Source: Antennarius striatus | Taxonomy: Eukaryota; Chordata; Actinopteri; Lophiiformes; Antennariidae | DNA: 64,000 nt | NCBI RefSeq assembly: GCF_040054535.1 | Contig: NC_090785.1 | Span: 20,775,001-20,839,000 of the forward strand | Direction of reading: 5' to 3' | In this document: positions 34,189-45,721 of the stretch, one piece after another | Layout of the letters: every line of letters starts with the position of its first letter | Position numbering within the stretch: position 1 is the stretch's first letter | The notes under the pieces: generated by a model | The model's database searches: none | Told to the model about the DNA's origin: nothing | What the model saw: the letters and a program-made list of their open reading frames with translations, nothing else | Made by a program: the position numbers and the translations under genes

Positions 34189-35015
34189 CAGGTAGTCGCC
34201 GACTTACGACCTATGCAACTTACGACCGATCGACTTTACGACCACAATGTCCGGGTAACGCGGGCATTCCCTCCAGCCACAGTACTCACGCTCTGAAGCT
34301 CCCGCGCTCTCTTCAGTCCCCACGGCGCACAAACGCTGTTCAGTTACACTGAGATCAATAGCCCAGCCCACTACTGAGGGGCTGGGCTGCTTAGGAGGCT
34401 GTGACGGAGAAATGTATGAATGGCGTATGGAAAAACTGTCAAGCGTTACGTGAACTCTTCTGCTGAAAGTGATGAAGAACTTGATCAGATTCGAGAGAAA
34501 ATAGTGAAACTGGCAAAAAACCTCTCCTTGGAGAACTCACGAATGATCGCGCTGTATGAAGAACTGATCGCACTGGAAGAAGAAAGAGTGGAAGAAGAAG
34601 AGAGAAGAGAAGCAGAGAAAGAAGAGGAGGAAACAGAAAAAATGTTCACCACCAAAGGCTTGTCAGAAGGCTTTTCCCTGTTAAATAAACTCCGTGCACA
34701 CTTTGAAGAAATGGACATAGAACATAGAAACATTTGCAAGGATTGAACGGATGGCAAACAACGCTTTCCGTCCATATCGTGAAATTTATGAGGAGAAAAA
34801 GAAACGAACAATTCAGACAAAGCTCACAATCATTATGAAAAGATCGTCTCCCGCTCCCACCAACCCACACGCTGCCCCAGCTGACGATCCGGACGACCCA
34901 CAGCCAAGAACCAGCGCTGCTGGATTGAATTTTTACTTAAGAGTCGATTTACGACCAAGTCGAGTTTCGACTGATCTGTCGGTCCCAATCGCGGTCGTAA
35001 GTCGACGACTACCTG
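34189..35015 (+). mobile_element. Tigger/pogo-like element, deletion derivative with both ends
   Basis: Terminal inverted repeats CAGGTAGTCGCCGACTTACG and, at the right end, the reverse complement CAGGTAGTCGTCGACTTACG; 22 of 23 bases agree. The element is flanked by TATA on each side (34185-34188, 35016-35019), fitting TA-target insertion. CDS remains at 34420-34746 and 34751-34960 in two frames: a Glu/Arg-rich helix, then FTTKGLSEGFSLLNKLRAHF, then ANNAFRPYREIYEEKKKRT and a Pro-rich tail. These resemble the C-terminal region of TIGD1-type transposases. The DNA-binding and DDE domains are absent, so it is a non-autonomous internal-deletion form. Confidence 0.75.
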
Positions 35016-35090
35016 TATAGCGCTTAATCACGGCAACAAGCATTTCAAAGCACTTTAACAGACAGAAAAACCCAATTGAACCCTCCCTTT

Positions 35091-35526
35091 GGGGCGGCAG
35101 TGGCTCAAAGGTAGAGCAGATGTCTTGAAGACAGATCGCCCCAACCATCTGCGGATCGAATCCCGCTCCCGCCAGGACATCTCCGGAGTAAGTGTGAGCT
35201 GACGGTGGGAGGTGTCAGCTCACCTCCCAGCCACTACCGAGGCGGCCTTGAGCGAGGCGCCCTTGAGCAATGCGCCGTCCCCCCTACAAGCTGCTCAATT
35301 GGGGCGCGTTTCTGAAGCCGCTGCCCGTCACTCTGCCTCCCAATGTGTGTTGTTTGATGTGTGTACTAACTGCTAACTGTCTGCTTACAGGCCCCCCTGT
35401 GGGCTGTGTTTCATGGGGCCTGTGTATACACTGATTGTCATAAACTAACACAAAGAACATGTAAAAATACCTGAGTGACTATGTAATTTCCCTGCGGGGA
35501 TTAATAAAGTGTTCTTCTTCTTCTTC
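35091..35526 (+). repeat. SINE family B, full-length copy
   Basis: Begins GGGGCGGCAGTGGCTCAAAG, box B-like GATCGAATCCCGCTCCCGCC, ends GGGGATTAATAAAGTGTTC followed by (TTC)n. Confidence 0.8.
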
Positions 35527-35587
35527 AGACCAAGCGTAAGTGACAATGGCGGGAAAAAATCCCTCGATGAGGAAGAAACCCGGAGCT

Positions 35588-35850
35588 GCCAGTGGGAGGT
35601 GTCAGCTCACATCTGGAGCACTGCCGAGGTGCCCGTGAGCAAGGTGCCTTCCCCCTCACAAGCTGCTCATTTGGGCGCTCCACACAGGGGCTGCCCGCCA
35701 CTCTATCTCCCATTGCATGCTTACAGGCCCCCTTGTGTGTGCTTGTGTGTATTACAGGGGCCTATACACACTAATATGCATGCGTGTGATTGACTAACAG
35801 AAACTAGAGTGTGCATTCTTAATATCCCTTTGGGGATTATAACACTGTTT
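35588..35850 (+). repeat. SINE family B, 5'-truncated copy
   Basis: From GCCAGTGGGAGGTGTCAGCT to CTTTGGGGATTATAACACTG, then an A-rich tail to 35877. The tRNA-like head is absent. Confidence 0.75.
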
Positions 35851-36090
35851 AAAATAAAATAAAAATAAAAAAAAACAACTCCGGGCAGGACCCAGACTCT
35901 TTTGGGCATCCATCCACCTTGACCAGTTAGGTGGAAAAGAAATAAAAGGAAGATAAGGACAGGGTAAGAGAATGACAGACACAGAGAGAGTGGCAGATAG
36001 GCTACATAGGGGTTGTTGCCTTCAATACATGTTCCCCATCATGTAGTTGGTAAATCCAAGGCACAATTACAACTGCATGGATGACTGTAT

Positions 36091-36356
36091 GGCGGCACGG
36101 AGGAGGAAAGGAAGCAGGACCCCAGCCAATGGATAGATGAGGGGTGATACTGGTGGGCTAGGAGGTGCAGGTCCACAGCGGATGGTCCACAGCGGATGGG
36201 TGGAAGAGGCGTGGAACAGTATGGTGACACGGAGGAAGAGAGGCAGCAGGACCCCAGCTGATGGTTAGGTGAGGGGTGATATTGGTGGGATGGGAGGAGC
36301 ACAGGTCCACAGCAGATGGTCCACAGCGGATGGACCGATGAGGGGTGGAACAGTAT
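36091..36356 (+). repeat. Tandem repeat, unit about 132-134 bp
   Basis: Two consecutive units, each starting GGCGGCACGG/GGTGACACGG and containing GCAGGACCCCAGC and GGTCCACAGCGGATGG. A third unit begins at 36357 and stops. Confidence 0.75.
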
Positions 36357-36429
36357 GGTGACCCATTGCTCATGACCTGTGGTCATGAAAATGGGTCACT
36401 ATACTGTTCCAAGAGCAATGGTTCCATGA

Positions 36430-36860
36430 GCAATGGGTCATGACCGAGAGAACAGGATCGCGGATACAGGCGGCGGAAATGGGCTTTCACAGGCAGAGCT
36501 GGTGTCTCCCTTAGAGATAGGGTGAGAAACACTGCTCTTCACGAGGGGCTCAGAGTAGAGCCGCTGCTCCTTCGCGTGGAAAGGAGTCAGTTGAGGTGGT
36601 TTGGGCATCTGGTGCGGATGCCTCCGGGGCACCTTCCTAGGGAGGTGTTCCTGACACATCCAGCTGGGAGGAGACCTCGGGGCAGACCCAGGACCAGGTG
36701 GATTGATTATATCTCAACACTGGCCTAGGAACGCCTTGGGATCCCGCAGTCGGAGCTGGTGGATGTGACTGGGGAAAGGGATGTTTGGGGCTCCCTGTTG
36801 AAACTGCTGCCCCCGCGTCCCCACTATGAATAAGCAGTAGAAGATTAATGGATGGAAGTT
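36430..36860 (+). mobile_element. Rex3 3'-end fragment with GATG-type tail
   Basis: Reads MTERTGSRIQAAEMGFHRQ, ...[40 protein letters not shown], then the tail TTAATGGATGGA, as expected for the Rex3 3' terminus. 5' truncated. 36861-37227 beyond it holds no recognised feature. Confidence 0.8.
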
Positions 36861-37227
36861 TTTTGGCTAGGTTATATATTCTGTCCACACGACAAAGCAG
36901 ATATCAGGAATTAAAACCCAACTTTTTGAAAAAACTGGCCTAAGTGAAGTTTTTTTGAAAAAGCTGGGTATGCGCTGTTGCGTGGGCGCTGTAACTGAAA
37001 CTTTTGCTATCTGGGGGGCGTGTCCCTGCGACAAAAAACGCTGCGACGTCAGTTACGGTTTCAAACAGATCCGGCTCAGATAACGTAGCCTCAGATAACT
37101 CTGTCTTTATGCTGCTCAGACACGACACTTTACTGGCCCTCCAACATGTCATCAGGTCCTCGGGTGCCTATTTCATAACACAGTTTATCTCTGGCCTATT
37201 GTTACAGTAGAATTACAAACTGCTATT

Positions 37228-37473
37228 GGGGTGGCAGTGGCTCAGTTGGTAGAGCGGGTCGTCCTATGATCACAAGATTGGCGGTTTGATTCCCGCTTCG
37301 TCCAGTCATTTCAGAGTGTGAGCTGACAGTGGGAGGCATCACCTCACCCCCCCGAGCACTGCCAAGGTGTCCTTCAAGGCCCAGTTCCCTTTATAAGATA
37401 CTCATAAGGGGGGTGACCCACAAAGGAGCTGCCTGCCACCCCACCTTCCCTCCACTGCATGCCTGCAGGCCCC

Positions 37474-37547
<74 letters not shown>

Positions 37548-37652
37548 GTGTGTGAGTTACTGGCCTATACACACCATATATGCATGCGATCAAGACTAAC
37601 AGTGTGTGCTGGAGTGTGCTAACAATTTCCTTATGGGAATTAATAAAGTAGA
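37228..37652 (+). repeat. SINE family B copy with expanded (TG)n
   Basis: Head GGGGTGGCAGTGGCTCAGTT, box B-like GGTTTGATTCCCGC, tail GGGAATTAATAAAGTAGA. A pure TG run at 37475-37541 lies in the body. Confidence 0.8.
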
Positions 37653-39164
37653 TATATTTACATTTACATTTTAAAATATGTTTCAAATGCAAATCAACTT
37701 GAGTCAAACATTATTCTGAATCAAGCAACTATCTTGACCCCTCTGGTCACTTATATTTTATAAATAAAGCCACTGTGCTTTCGGACTATAGTGATGGGAA
37801 CAATGCTGTTCACAGAGCCGTCAGACCAGATGAATAAGGTTGTCTGGAGTGACGTCTGCTGACAAGTGATCTCACTTTAAAACATTCAGAGCATAAAAGA
37901 TAAACCATCTTTTGAAGTCTGTATTTTATTCTGGATTTCCAGCTAGAAAAGTACAGAAAAAGAAGAGCTTCACAGCTAAACAGATTAAGTTGGAGAGCTA
38001 AAGAAGGACATGAAGTGAGGGGGAAAAGAAGAATCCTACAGGCCTGTGGGTAGGTTCCCACGGAGATGAGGAAATGATGCTGACAGAACTTTGACCCATG
38101 TCTGGTAAACTTAACCAGAAGAATTCTCTAGGGCCACAGGCTCTAATGGAGTCCTCGCAGGAACACCATTCCCAAAGCTTCACTCTCATTATTTTGAGTG
38201 GGAAATACTCCTGCAAAGTTCAACTGTCTACACGACCACTCACTGACGGACAGGGATATTAGTTCATTAAATGAAAGAACAAAGTGCTGGTAGGAAGGGA
38301 ATTCTAAGATTGGGGTTCACATATTTAAACAGACTCATTAAAGAAGTCTTCATATTTAAGCACGTCATATCACTCACCAGTCAACATTACAGCTAACATG
38401 TCATTGTTGAAATGAAGTACTGTATGCTAAGTCCAGCGGCACTTCCTTTTGTCATTTTGTGTGACGCACAAACCGATGGATGCATCCAAACGTTGTGAAA
38501 GTGATGTGGGTTCAAACTTTTCCTTTGATTTCCCAGTAGTCGTAGGTCTTCTGGGAGGCTCGTTGTGAAGCGTCTTCTGCTGACGTGTTGAATACATAAC
38601 TGGGTGAACAGAACTGTGGACGACTTCATCACCAAAAGTCTCTCAGTCAGGACAAAATCTTTTACAATTCTTTTATTTGGAATTTTCTTCTATGTCAGTT
38701 GGTTTGAGACAAAAATGAAACCAAATGAATTCAAACAATGACTTAAACACATGAAATTTAATTTAAATGTATGAAAGATTCAATAGTTGTCTCAATCTTA
38801 TCTGTCATTGAATTCCACTGCTCCGCTTTTAACTAAATATACTTTTCAAAATGACATGCCTTTAATAGGAATAAGTCATTTTTCCTACTAAGTAAGAAGC
38901 AGTGTTTCTGCAGAACCCAAAACACATTAGTATGATATGTTGTTCTGGTTTGGTGCTAATCACTTAGGGTAACTTTAAACATGCTAATATGGTAAATTAA
39001 GGCAACCATGAGTAGTAACACATTAGCAAAGTGACATTAAAATTCATGATTTTGGAGCAATTGTTTATCTTTCAAAGTTTATCTTTGAAAGATGAACAAT
39101 TTTATCTTTCAAAGTTTTATGTACCATTTTGTTCAGACCTTTGATATGCTTTAATACACCAGAA
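37653..39164. other. Intergenic, nothing recognised
   Basis: About 1.5 kb with no supportable coding, RNA or repeat feature. It lies 3' of RELL2 and may include its distal 3' UTR. Confidence 0.35.
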
Positions 39165-39300
39165 TGACGGCAGAATCATGGCCTCGATCATAGAATCCTA
39201 GCCTTGATCATAGGATCCTATCCTCGATCATACAGTAGAATCCTAGCTTCAATCACAGAATCCTAGCCTCGATCATAGAATTCTAGCCTCGTTTTCCAGC
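39165..39300 (+). repeat. Minisatellite, about 23-24-bp unit (CCTCGATCATAGAATCCTAG)
   Basis: Five to six imperfect copies in a row, downstream of RELL2. Confidence 0.75.
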
Positions 39301-39399
39301 CTACTAAATATTGCAGCTCAGTCTCAATAGATGGAAGTAAATGTCTGGATCAGAAGTCTGATAGAGCACTCCAAAATCTAAAACACAAAAGATGAGAGT

Positions 39400-39647
39400 G
39401 ATCTTTTCCACCAGAAATTACCCAGCTGTGGGTGAATATTTACTTCACTAATACGATAAATTTAGTCCTGTCTTCTAAACCTTCTTTTGAATTTCAGAGG
39501 ACAGTTTAAACTCTAGTCTGTGTGACCTTTTCCACCAGAAATTACCCAGCTGTGGGTGAATATTTACTTCACTAATACGATAAATATATTCCTGTCTTCT
39601 GAACCTTCTTTTGAATTTCAGAGGACAGTTTAAACTCTAGTCTGTGT
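39400..39647 (+). repeat. 124-bp tandem duplication in the RELL2 3' flank
   Basis: 39400-39523 and 39524-39647 are nearly identical (shared blocks CCACCAGAAATTACCCAGC, AGAGGACAGTTTAAACTC). The pair begins just past the RELL2 stop, in the probable 3' UTR. Confidence 0.9.
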
Positions 39648-39722
39648 CCATCTTCTCCAAACTCTCATCTCATCTCTTGTTCTTCTACCTGCATCCCTTT
39701 AGCATCAACCACCTCCACCACG

Positions 39723-42700
39723 TCATCCTTCTCTCGGTTCACTGTTGGACTCTCCTCTGGTAAACCCCTCAGGTTGTTCAACCTGTGAAGCACAACGGTT
39801 TGTTTCCTGAACATTCGCTGGACTGCTTACACTGTTTTCTGATCCTAACTCAGAGGCCTTTCTTTCTTCCTCCACCATAGTGACTACAGAAAACTCTCGC
39901 CGGCTGTCAGGGCTGGCCTTCATAATGGTCACGTAACTTTTTCTGCTGCCTGAAGGTGAGGAATGAGACGGTAGACTCAAAGGGGACAGAGGCAGATTAC
40001 TCAGGGTGTTCTCTGAAGGTTGACTGGTGGATGTTTTAGAGCCACTCCCAACTGGTGAGAGACTCCTTTTGAGAATTCCAGGCCTCTTTAATTTCTCACT
40101 TTCTTCTCTCTGTGGGATTTTGGCTCCTCCTTGTTCTTTCACAGGTGATGGGTTTGAACCCTTCTCACCTTTACCGATAAATGATACGGATGTCTCAGGA
40201 GGCGAACTCCCAATGGACCGATTGTAGTCAGCTGGAGAACTAGATGGGGGTTGCAGCGGGACTGGCTCGGTCTCCAGTAGGGAGCCAGCAGGTGAATGGA
40301 TGGTGCTTCCTTTAAAGGTTAAGGCAGCTTTTGCAGCCTCTGATGGCATATTTCTGGAACTGTCATGGCTTGGCACTCCCGATACGGGTGTGGTAGGAGT
40401 TGTTAACAAAAAGACTGAAGACACAGGGGATGAACCTATGTTAATTGATGCTAGCCTATTGTCTACACCTGGTTCCACATCTGAGCTGGAACTTGGGTCA
40501 GGGGGTGTTTGGGTAACAGAAAAACATCTGCTAGGTTCAGGTTGATCGGTCTGAATGACAGAAGTAAAGCCTAGACTGGGTTCAAAGTTCTGTGACACCT
40601 CAGTACTGTGAAAGTCTGTATCTTTTAAAACCTTGTCCTCAACACCTCTCGCTCTTGCCATTACCTCAAAAGCCTCTCCCGAAGCAGGAATGAAGAATGA
40701 AGTGGAGGTGGAAGCTTTTGATCTCCCAGTGGGCAGATTCCCAATCGGGTTCGTAGGAGGTTCTGGACTGGACCCATCTTTAGAACAATCCTCATTTCCA
40801 GAAATAGAGTCCTTGTCCTGAAGTTTACGTTTGGAGGAGGAAGAATTTAGAGAACCTGTTTCTGGTGAAACAGGGGGTTGGGTTTCAAGTTCTGGGAGTT
40901 GGGTTTCAGGTTTACCACCAGATTCAGACGTGGTCTTTGTGTGTTCTGTTGGCAGCTGTTCTTCAACTGTGACAAGCTGCTGCTTAGTGTTGGATCTAAA
41001 ACCTCCAGCCTCCCTGGCCAACAACTCTCCTACTTTAACACCAGCGGGATCGCTGCCCCGTCTTAGGCCAAAAAAGGTTAGACTCCTTCTGCGTTTTCCC
41101 ACACTTGAAACAACCCCAGTGGAGCTCTCTGAGGGAGGCTGGACATCCTTGAACATGCTCCTCAGATTGTATCCACCTTCCTTCTGCTCCACACTGTCCT
41201 GGGATTGGTCCAGATGATCCCCTGAACTGATAATTGTACTGGAGCCACCATGAAGCTTCTTATCATGATGTGTCACCCTGAACCTGACAGGAGTAAGGTA
41301 CAGTTTAGCATTAGCATTAGCATTAGAGTAAGTACATATACTTACGGGATTACTTTGGGATTACTACCTGCCGACGGAGAAGACCGTCTGTTCTCCTGAT
41401 CGTTGTTTGGAGCGAGGGGTTCGGCTTTGTCGTCGGCCCTTTTTAGATCGCACTTGGGCACAGAGGAGGCAGGAATTGTGGTCAGTGCCTGAGTGGACCG
41501 TGTGGTGATGGGAAGGAATACCACCAATGGACTCCTTACGCAACCTGGACATCAACATTATCCTTTAATACTCTTCTCATATTAGTATCTCTAGTCCACT
41601 AAGAAGAAGCTGGTTTAGCACCACGGTGGACAATGTCAACTATGGACTGTACTGACAGGCATTCAGCATTTAATCCCCATGAAGATGAGAACAAGGAGAG
41701 GACACACATTTTGCAGCCAGAAATTAAGTCAGTTACACAATTACACTATTAAAACTACAAACGTTAAAAAGCAGTGATATCACTCTCTGACTTTTACAGC
41801 CAACCAGCACTAGAATCACAGTCATCATAAACTTCACCGACTTTAATTGATATCATTTTCTGTAAGTTTTTGCTCTGAATTAAATGAAAACCTTCACTAA
41901 CATTTTCATTGCTACGACCATGATGTAATGTAGCCTAAAGTGATTTATATAATATATTGATCTATTTTGACAAGGTTTTATGGAAAGATGAGGATAAATG
42001 AACAATGCGTCACTTCAAAAAATTATTTTGAAATTCCTTTAGTCTTAAAGAATGTTTAATTGACAGGATCTTCGTTTGGAGGCTTTGGCCAGACTGGATG
42101 AGTCTGATGTCTCTGCTGGATGAGCTCACCTCGAGTCATGGCGCACACACACGTTGTGATTTCCCAACATTTCATTGAAGGCTTCCATGTTAGCTAAAAG
42201 TGACAAATGAAGGTCACACTTCAGGTTAAAATCAATGATATTAAATGACACTGGAATGGTGTATTTTTAATTAGCTTTAAAACACTAGTCAGATTTCTTT
42301 TAATTACTCACCTTCGTTTTCAATAATGCATTTGAGGATCTGCTCCACTGTGTCCTGATTGTCATCATCCTCATCTGAAAAACAGCAGAGAGTAGAACTA
42401 ATGTAACCCACACCTTTATAATGGTACAGTCCTAATGGTACAGACCACCTGCTGTGAGGCTGGTTCTTTCCAGTTCACGAGATACCAGAACATAAGAAGC
42501 ACTCATGTTAAATCAACTGTAGCATGTACCCTTGTTGATGAAGTCAGTTCTAAGGACACATTCTAGATACTTAGGTAAAACCAAGGAACTTTGGAATATA
42601 TCTGGACCAATGAGTAGATAGGAAGCTTTTGTCCTACACGTTTATGAACGCCGCAAAATTTTTGGAGTAGTTTTGTTTGCTTCTTTGTTCGTTTGTTCTC

Positions 42701-43756
42701 CCCATGGTGTGTGGGTTCTCTCCGGGTTCTCCGGTTTCCTCCCGCCTCCAGAAACATGAAGCCAATCCCACCAGTCAGATGTTTCTGAATTTGATATTGT
42801 TTTTGATTTGGAATTTGTTGTTGTTGTTGGATTTTAAGAAATTACTAAGAGTTTGAATGTATTAGATGATCATTCACATCATACCTGCCTTTTTGGACGC
42901 CTATGTTCGCTGTAAATAATGGTTTTAAATAAGTTAATTTTTTTAAAACATTGATGATATATCTGTGATGGACAATTAGTAAAGGTTTTGTGTTTTGTTC
43001 TGGAAACTACTTCCTAATTGTTCAAGTGTAACAGAGACAGGTTGTCAGGTATATGGTCTGAGTGAGGTCACTGTGCGTGTGTGTGTGTTGTCATGGTAAT
43101 TTATAACCTTCACTATTATCCTGACTGTCTTTCTTATTAGTCATGTGATTCAGGAATCTGTGCACAAACGTTAATAAGCATCCAAATATAAGCATCACAA
43201 ATAATGATAATAGTTAATTGCTTTTTTAGTTCTTTCTCTTGACTCCTAGTAAAATGCAGTAAAGATGGAGTGTCGTTCATCTGATCACCACCACAGAAAA
43301 TTAACACGCACATTATAATTCCCCAGCTCCTCCATTCAGCCATGCACATTTCATTCTGATTGAGTGGCAGTAAATTGAAAAAAACCAACACAGGAGACAC
43401 GTCAAAAGGGGCATGTTCAAAAATGATGGATACTACATTTCCCATAATGCAAAGCAAGTTTTCTAGGCTCCTGCATTCCTGGTAATTGCCCTCCATATGC
43501 TTCTTCATGGGGAAAAAACATTTGTTTTTAAAGATTTACATTCATTTATTGTCAACTCACCTTCATCACCTCCAAGCTTCTCCTCTTCCTCCTCTTCATC
43601 ACCCATGTCTCCAGTGCGGCAGCGGTAGCCCTTCTTCTTCAGCAGATGACAGATGAGGAAGCCAAACAGTCCAGTGAGGAAGAAGAGGAATACCACCACA
43701 AATATCATGTAGGGTGGGGTAACGTCCCCCACCCCAGAGGCCTCTGATTCAGTCAT
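39723..43756 (-). CDS. rell2: RELT-like membrane protein, RELL2-type (complete)
   Basis: RELT-family single-pass membrane protein. Exons on the minus strand: 43756-43561, 42374-42312, 42193-42130, 41544-41368, 41283-39723. The frames join to 686 residues. Residues 1-14 are a short ectodomain; a transmembrane segment follows (YMIFVVVFLFFLTGLFGFLI), then CHLLKKKGYRCR, an acidic run, DTVEQILKCIIENE, then SHHHTVHSGTDHNSCLLC, then EQTVFSVGRFRVTH. These blocks match RELL2/RELL1 as I remember them. Human RELL2 is about 300 residues; here the last exon alone adds 520, rich in Ser/Pro/Glu, with KRRRSLTFFGLRRGS and LKRPGILKRSLSPVGSGSKT. An AG at 43771-43772 suggests a separate 5' UTR exon. No frameshift seen. 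The RELL1/RELT alternatives are less likely. Confidence 0.85.
42375..43560 (-). other. RELL2 intron 1
   Basis: Contains a SINE A fragment (42695-42768). A 123-codon minus-strand ORF at 43508-43137 has no recognisable domain and seems to be chance. Confidence 0.5.
42695..42768 (+). repeat. SINE family A internal fragment
   Basis: GTTCTCCCCATGGTGTGTGG, GTTCTCTCCGGGTTCTCCGG, TTTCCTCCCGCCTCCA. Confidence 0.65.
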
Positions 43757-43804
43757 AATGTAGGATCAGCCTGAGGGACAGAGAGGGAGGATGAGTTTCA
43801 CCAG

Positions 43805-43945
43805 ACCCTTCACCTGAACCTTTACCAGAACCTTCAGGAGAACCTTCACACAGAACCTTCACCAGAGCCTCCACACAGAACTTTCACAAAGAACTTTCAC
43901 CTGAATGTCCACAAGAACCTTCATCAGAGCCTTCCCACAGATGTG
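43805..43945 (+). repeat. Minisatellite of ACCTTCAC-CAGA units
   Basis: Repeats of (C)AGAACCTTCAC with variants, just upstream of the RELL2 coding start. Confidence 0.7.
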
Positions 43946-44448
43946 GTTTGATTCGGTGCTCAGGTCAGGTGGAGGAACCTGTTCAGTGTTTTAAAGGCTA
44001 CCAGTCACCAACACCAGACAAGCACAGGCACACCTAAAGCTACCTAAAGCTCCTCACTGGGCCCATTAAGGCTGAGCCAATTCACAGGGAACGGCCTACA
44101 TTCTTCATGAATATTGAGTTTCTAATTTTCACTCATGGGGCAAAATAAATCCACACAGCCCAGTAATTCTTGATCACTGAGGAGATGGAAAACAATCAGA
44201 TACAATTTTTCTTGCACTCTTTGACCCTCTTATTCTCACCAGAAGGGAACCAGTTAACAATTATGAACCACTGTGACAGACACAAGTCAACTCCCCAAAG
44301 CGGTCCCCAACCACTGGGTCGCGACACGGACCATTAGGTACCGGGCGGCACAGAAGGTTTGAATTTTTATTGATTATCAATCTAAAGATGCTTTATTTTG
44401 AAAAGTGAGTTCTGCACAGAATGATGCACAGACAAATGCAGTCTGGCA

Positions 44449-44860
44449 AGTAACTAGTCAGTAACTAGTCAATAACTAGTAAGTCACCAGTTAGACACCA
44501 GTCAGTCATTAGTCAGTCTATAGTCGGTAACTAGACAGACACAACTCAGTAACTGGTCAATAAATAGTCTGTAACTAGTCAGTGACTAGTCAGTAACTAC
44601 TCAGTAAGTAGTCAGTAACCAGTTAATAACTAGTTAGTAATTGGTCAGTAACTAGTCCGTAACAAGTCAGTAACTGGTCAGTAACTAGTCAGTAACTAGA
44701 CATAAACTAGACAGTAACTGGTCAGTAACTAGAGTTTAACTAGTCAGTAACTAGTAAGTAACTGGTCAGTGACTAGCCAGTAACTGGTCGGTAAGTGATC
44801 AGTAACTAGCCAGTAACTAGTCTGTAACTGCTCAGTAGCTGCTCAGTAACAAGTCAGTCA
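44449..44860 (+). repeat. Minisatellite, about 11-bp unit CAGTAACTAGT
   Basis: About 400 bp of imperfect copies of CAGTAACTAGT, many carrying the palindrome ACTAGT. No coding meaning. Confidence 0.9.
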
Positions 44861-45073
44861 CAGTGACTAAATGCAGGCACCTCCTCCCTGTCGAAGTGTT
44901 AATATGTTGTCTCACCTCGGAACAGAAAGAACACATCTCCATTTGGTCAGATCGCCGACAAAGAGGAAGCTCTTACCGGTTTCCTGCCGGTCCACAGTGT
45001 ACTCGTCCCAACAGACGAGTGTCAGCATGGTGGGCTTTAAAACAGCTGCTACCATTTGGTTCAACAATTTCAA

Positions 45074-45130
45074 GTGTGTGTGTGTGTGTATGTGTGTGTG
45101 TGTGTGCGTGCGTGCGTGTGTGTGTGTGTG
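45074..45130 (+). repeat. (TG)n/(CG) microsatellite
   Basis: Interrupted TG repeat with GTGCGTGCGTGCG. Confidence 0.9.
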
Positions 45131-45721
45131 CGCCCCTCCTAGACAGTGTGAGTTACTGTGAACTCCACCTTTTCTGTTTATCTCCAGGAAAAACTGGAGG
45201 CCCAGAGACGGTGTGAGAAGAGAGGGCAAACACAACCACACACACTAATTTTAATTTTTTAATTTTAATTTTTAATTTGTGTTTGCACATATTCAGGAGA
45301 ATTCTCATTTACACCTGTAGAACCTGAAAAAATGTCTACTGCTGTCCAGAGTCCAGGTGAGCACATTGATAGATCATCAGGTTCTATAGTCACAACACGC
45401 ACGAGTCAAAGTGTTAGCAGTCAACAGTGAGTCATGCTTATCATAGTCGTCCTGCTGCTGGCTTATCAAGATACATTAACGCCCTGTCACACACACATAC
45501 ACACACACAGACCAGCCGGTCGCCATACGTACCTCCTCCACACAGCCTTATTAACCTCCTCCACACAGCCCACAGCTATTGTGTGATTCCCTTCCTGCCA
45601 AAAATGTTTATACTAGACATTTATCAGATCATGCTGTGTCTACATCCAAAAAAGAAAAACCAAGTGTGCTTAATTTAATCCCGCACCTGAACTATACAGC
45701 AGGTTATTTCCCTAATGTTAT

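Larger units (their letters stand above)
34166..35945 (+). repeat. 'Element C' broken into four pieces by three insertions
   Basis: Relative to the intact copy at 1738-1930, the pieces are 34166-34188, 35016-35090, 35528-35587 and 35878-35945, in order and on one strand. They are separated by a Tigger-like element (34189-35015), SINE B (35091-35526) and a second, 5'-truncated SINE B (35588-35850 plus an A-rich tail). Confidence 0.75.

Noticed and set aside
36039..36386. 115-codon minus-strand ORF rich in Ser/Pro/Cys
   Set aside because: It spans the 132-bp tandem repeat and is itself repetitive; no independent coding evidence.
43137..43508. 123-codon minus-strand ORF in RELL2 intron 1
   Set aside because: No recognised domain, and it is separated from exon 1 by a good splice donor; probably chance.
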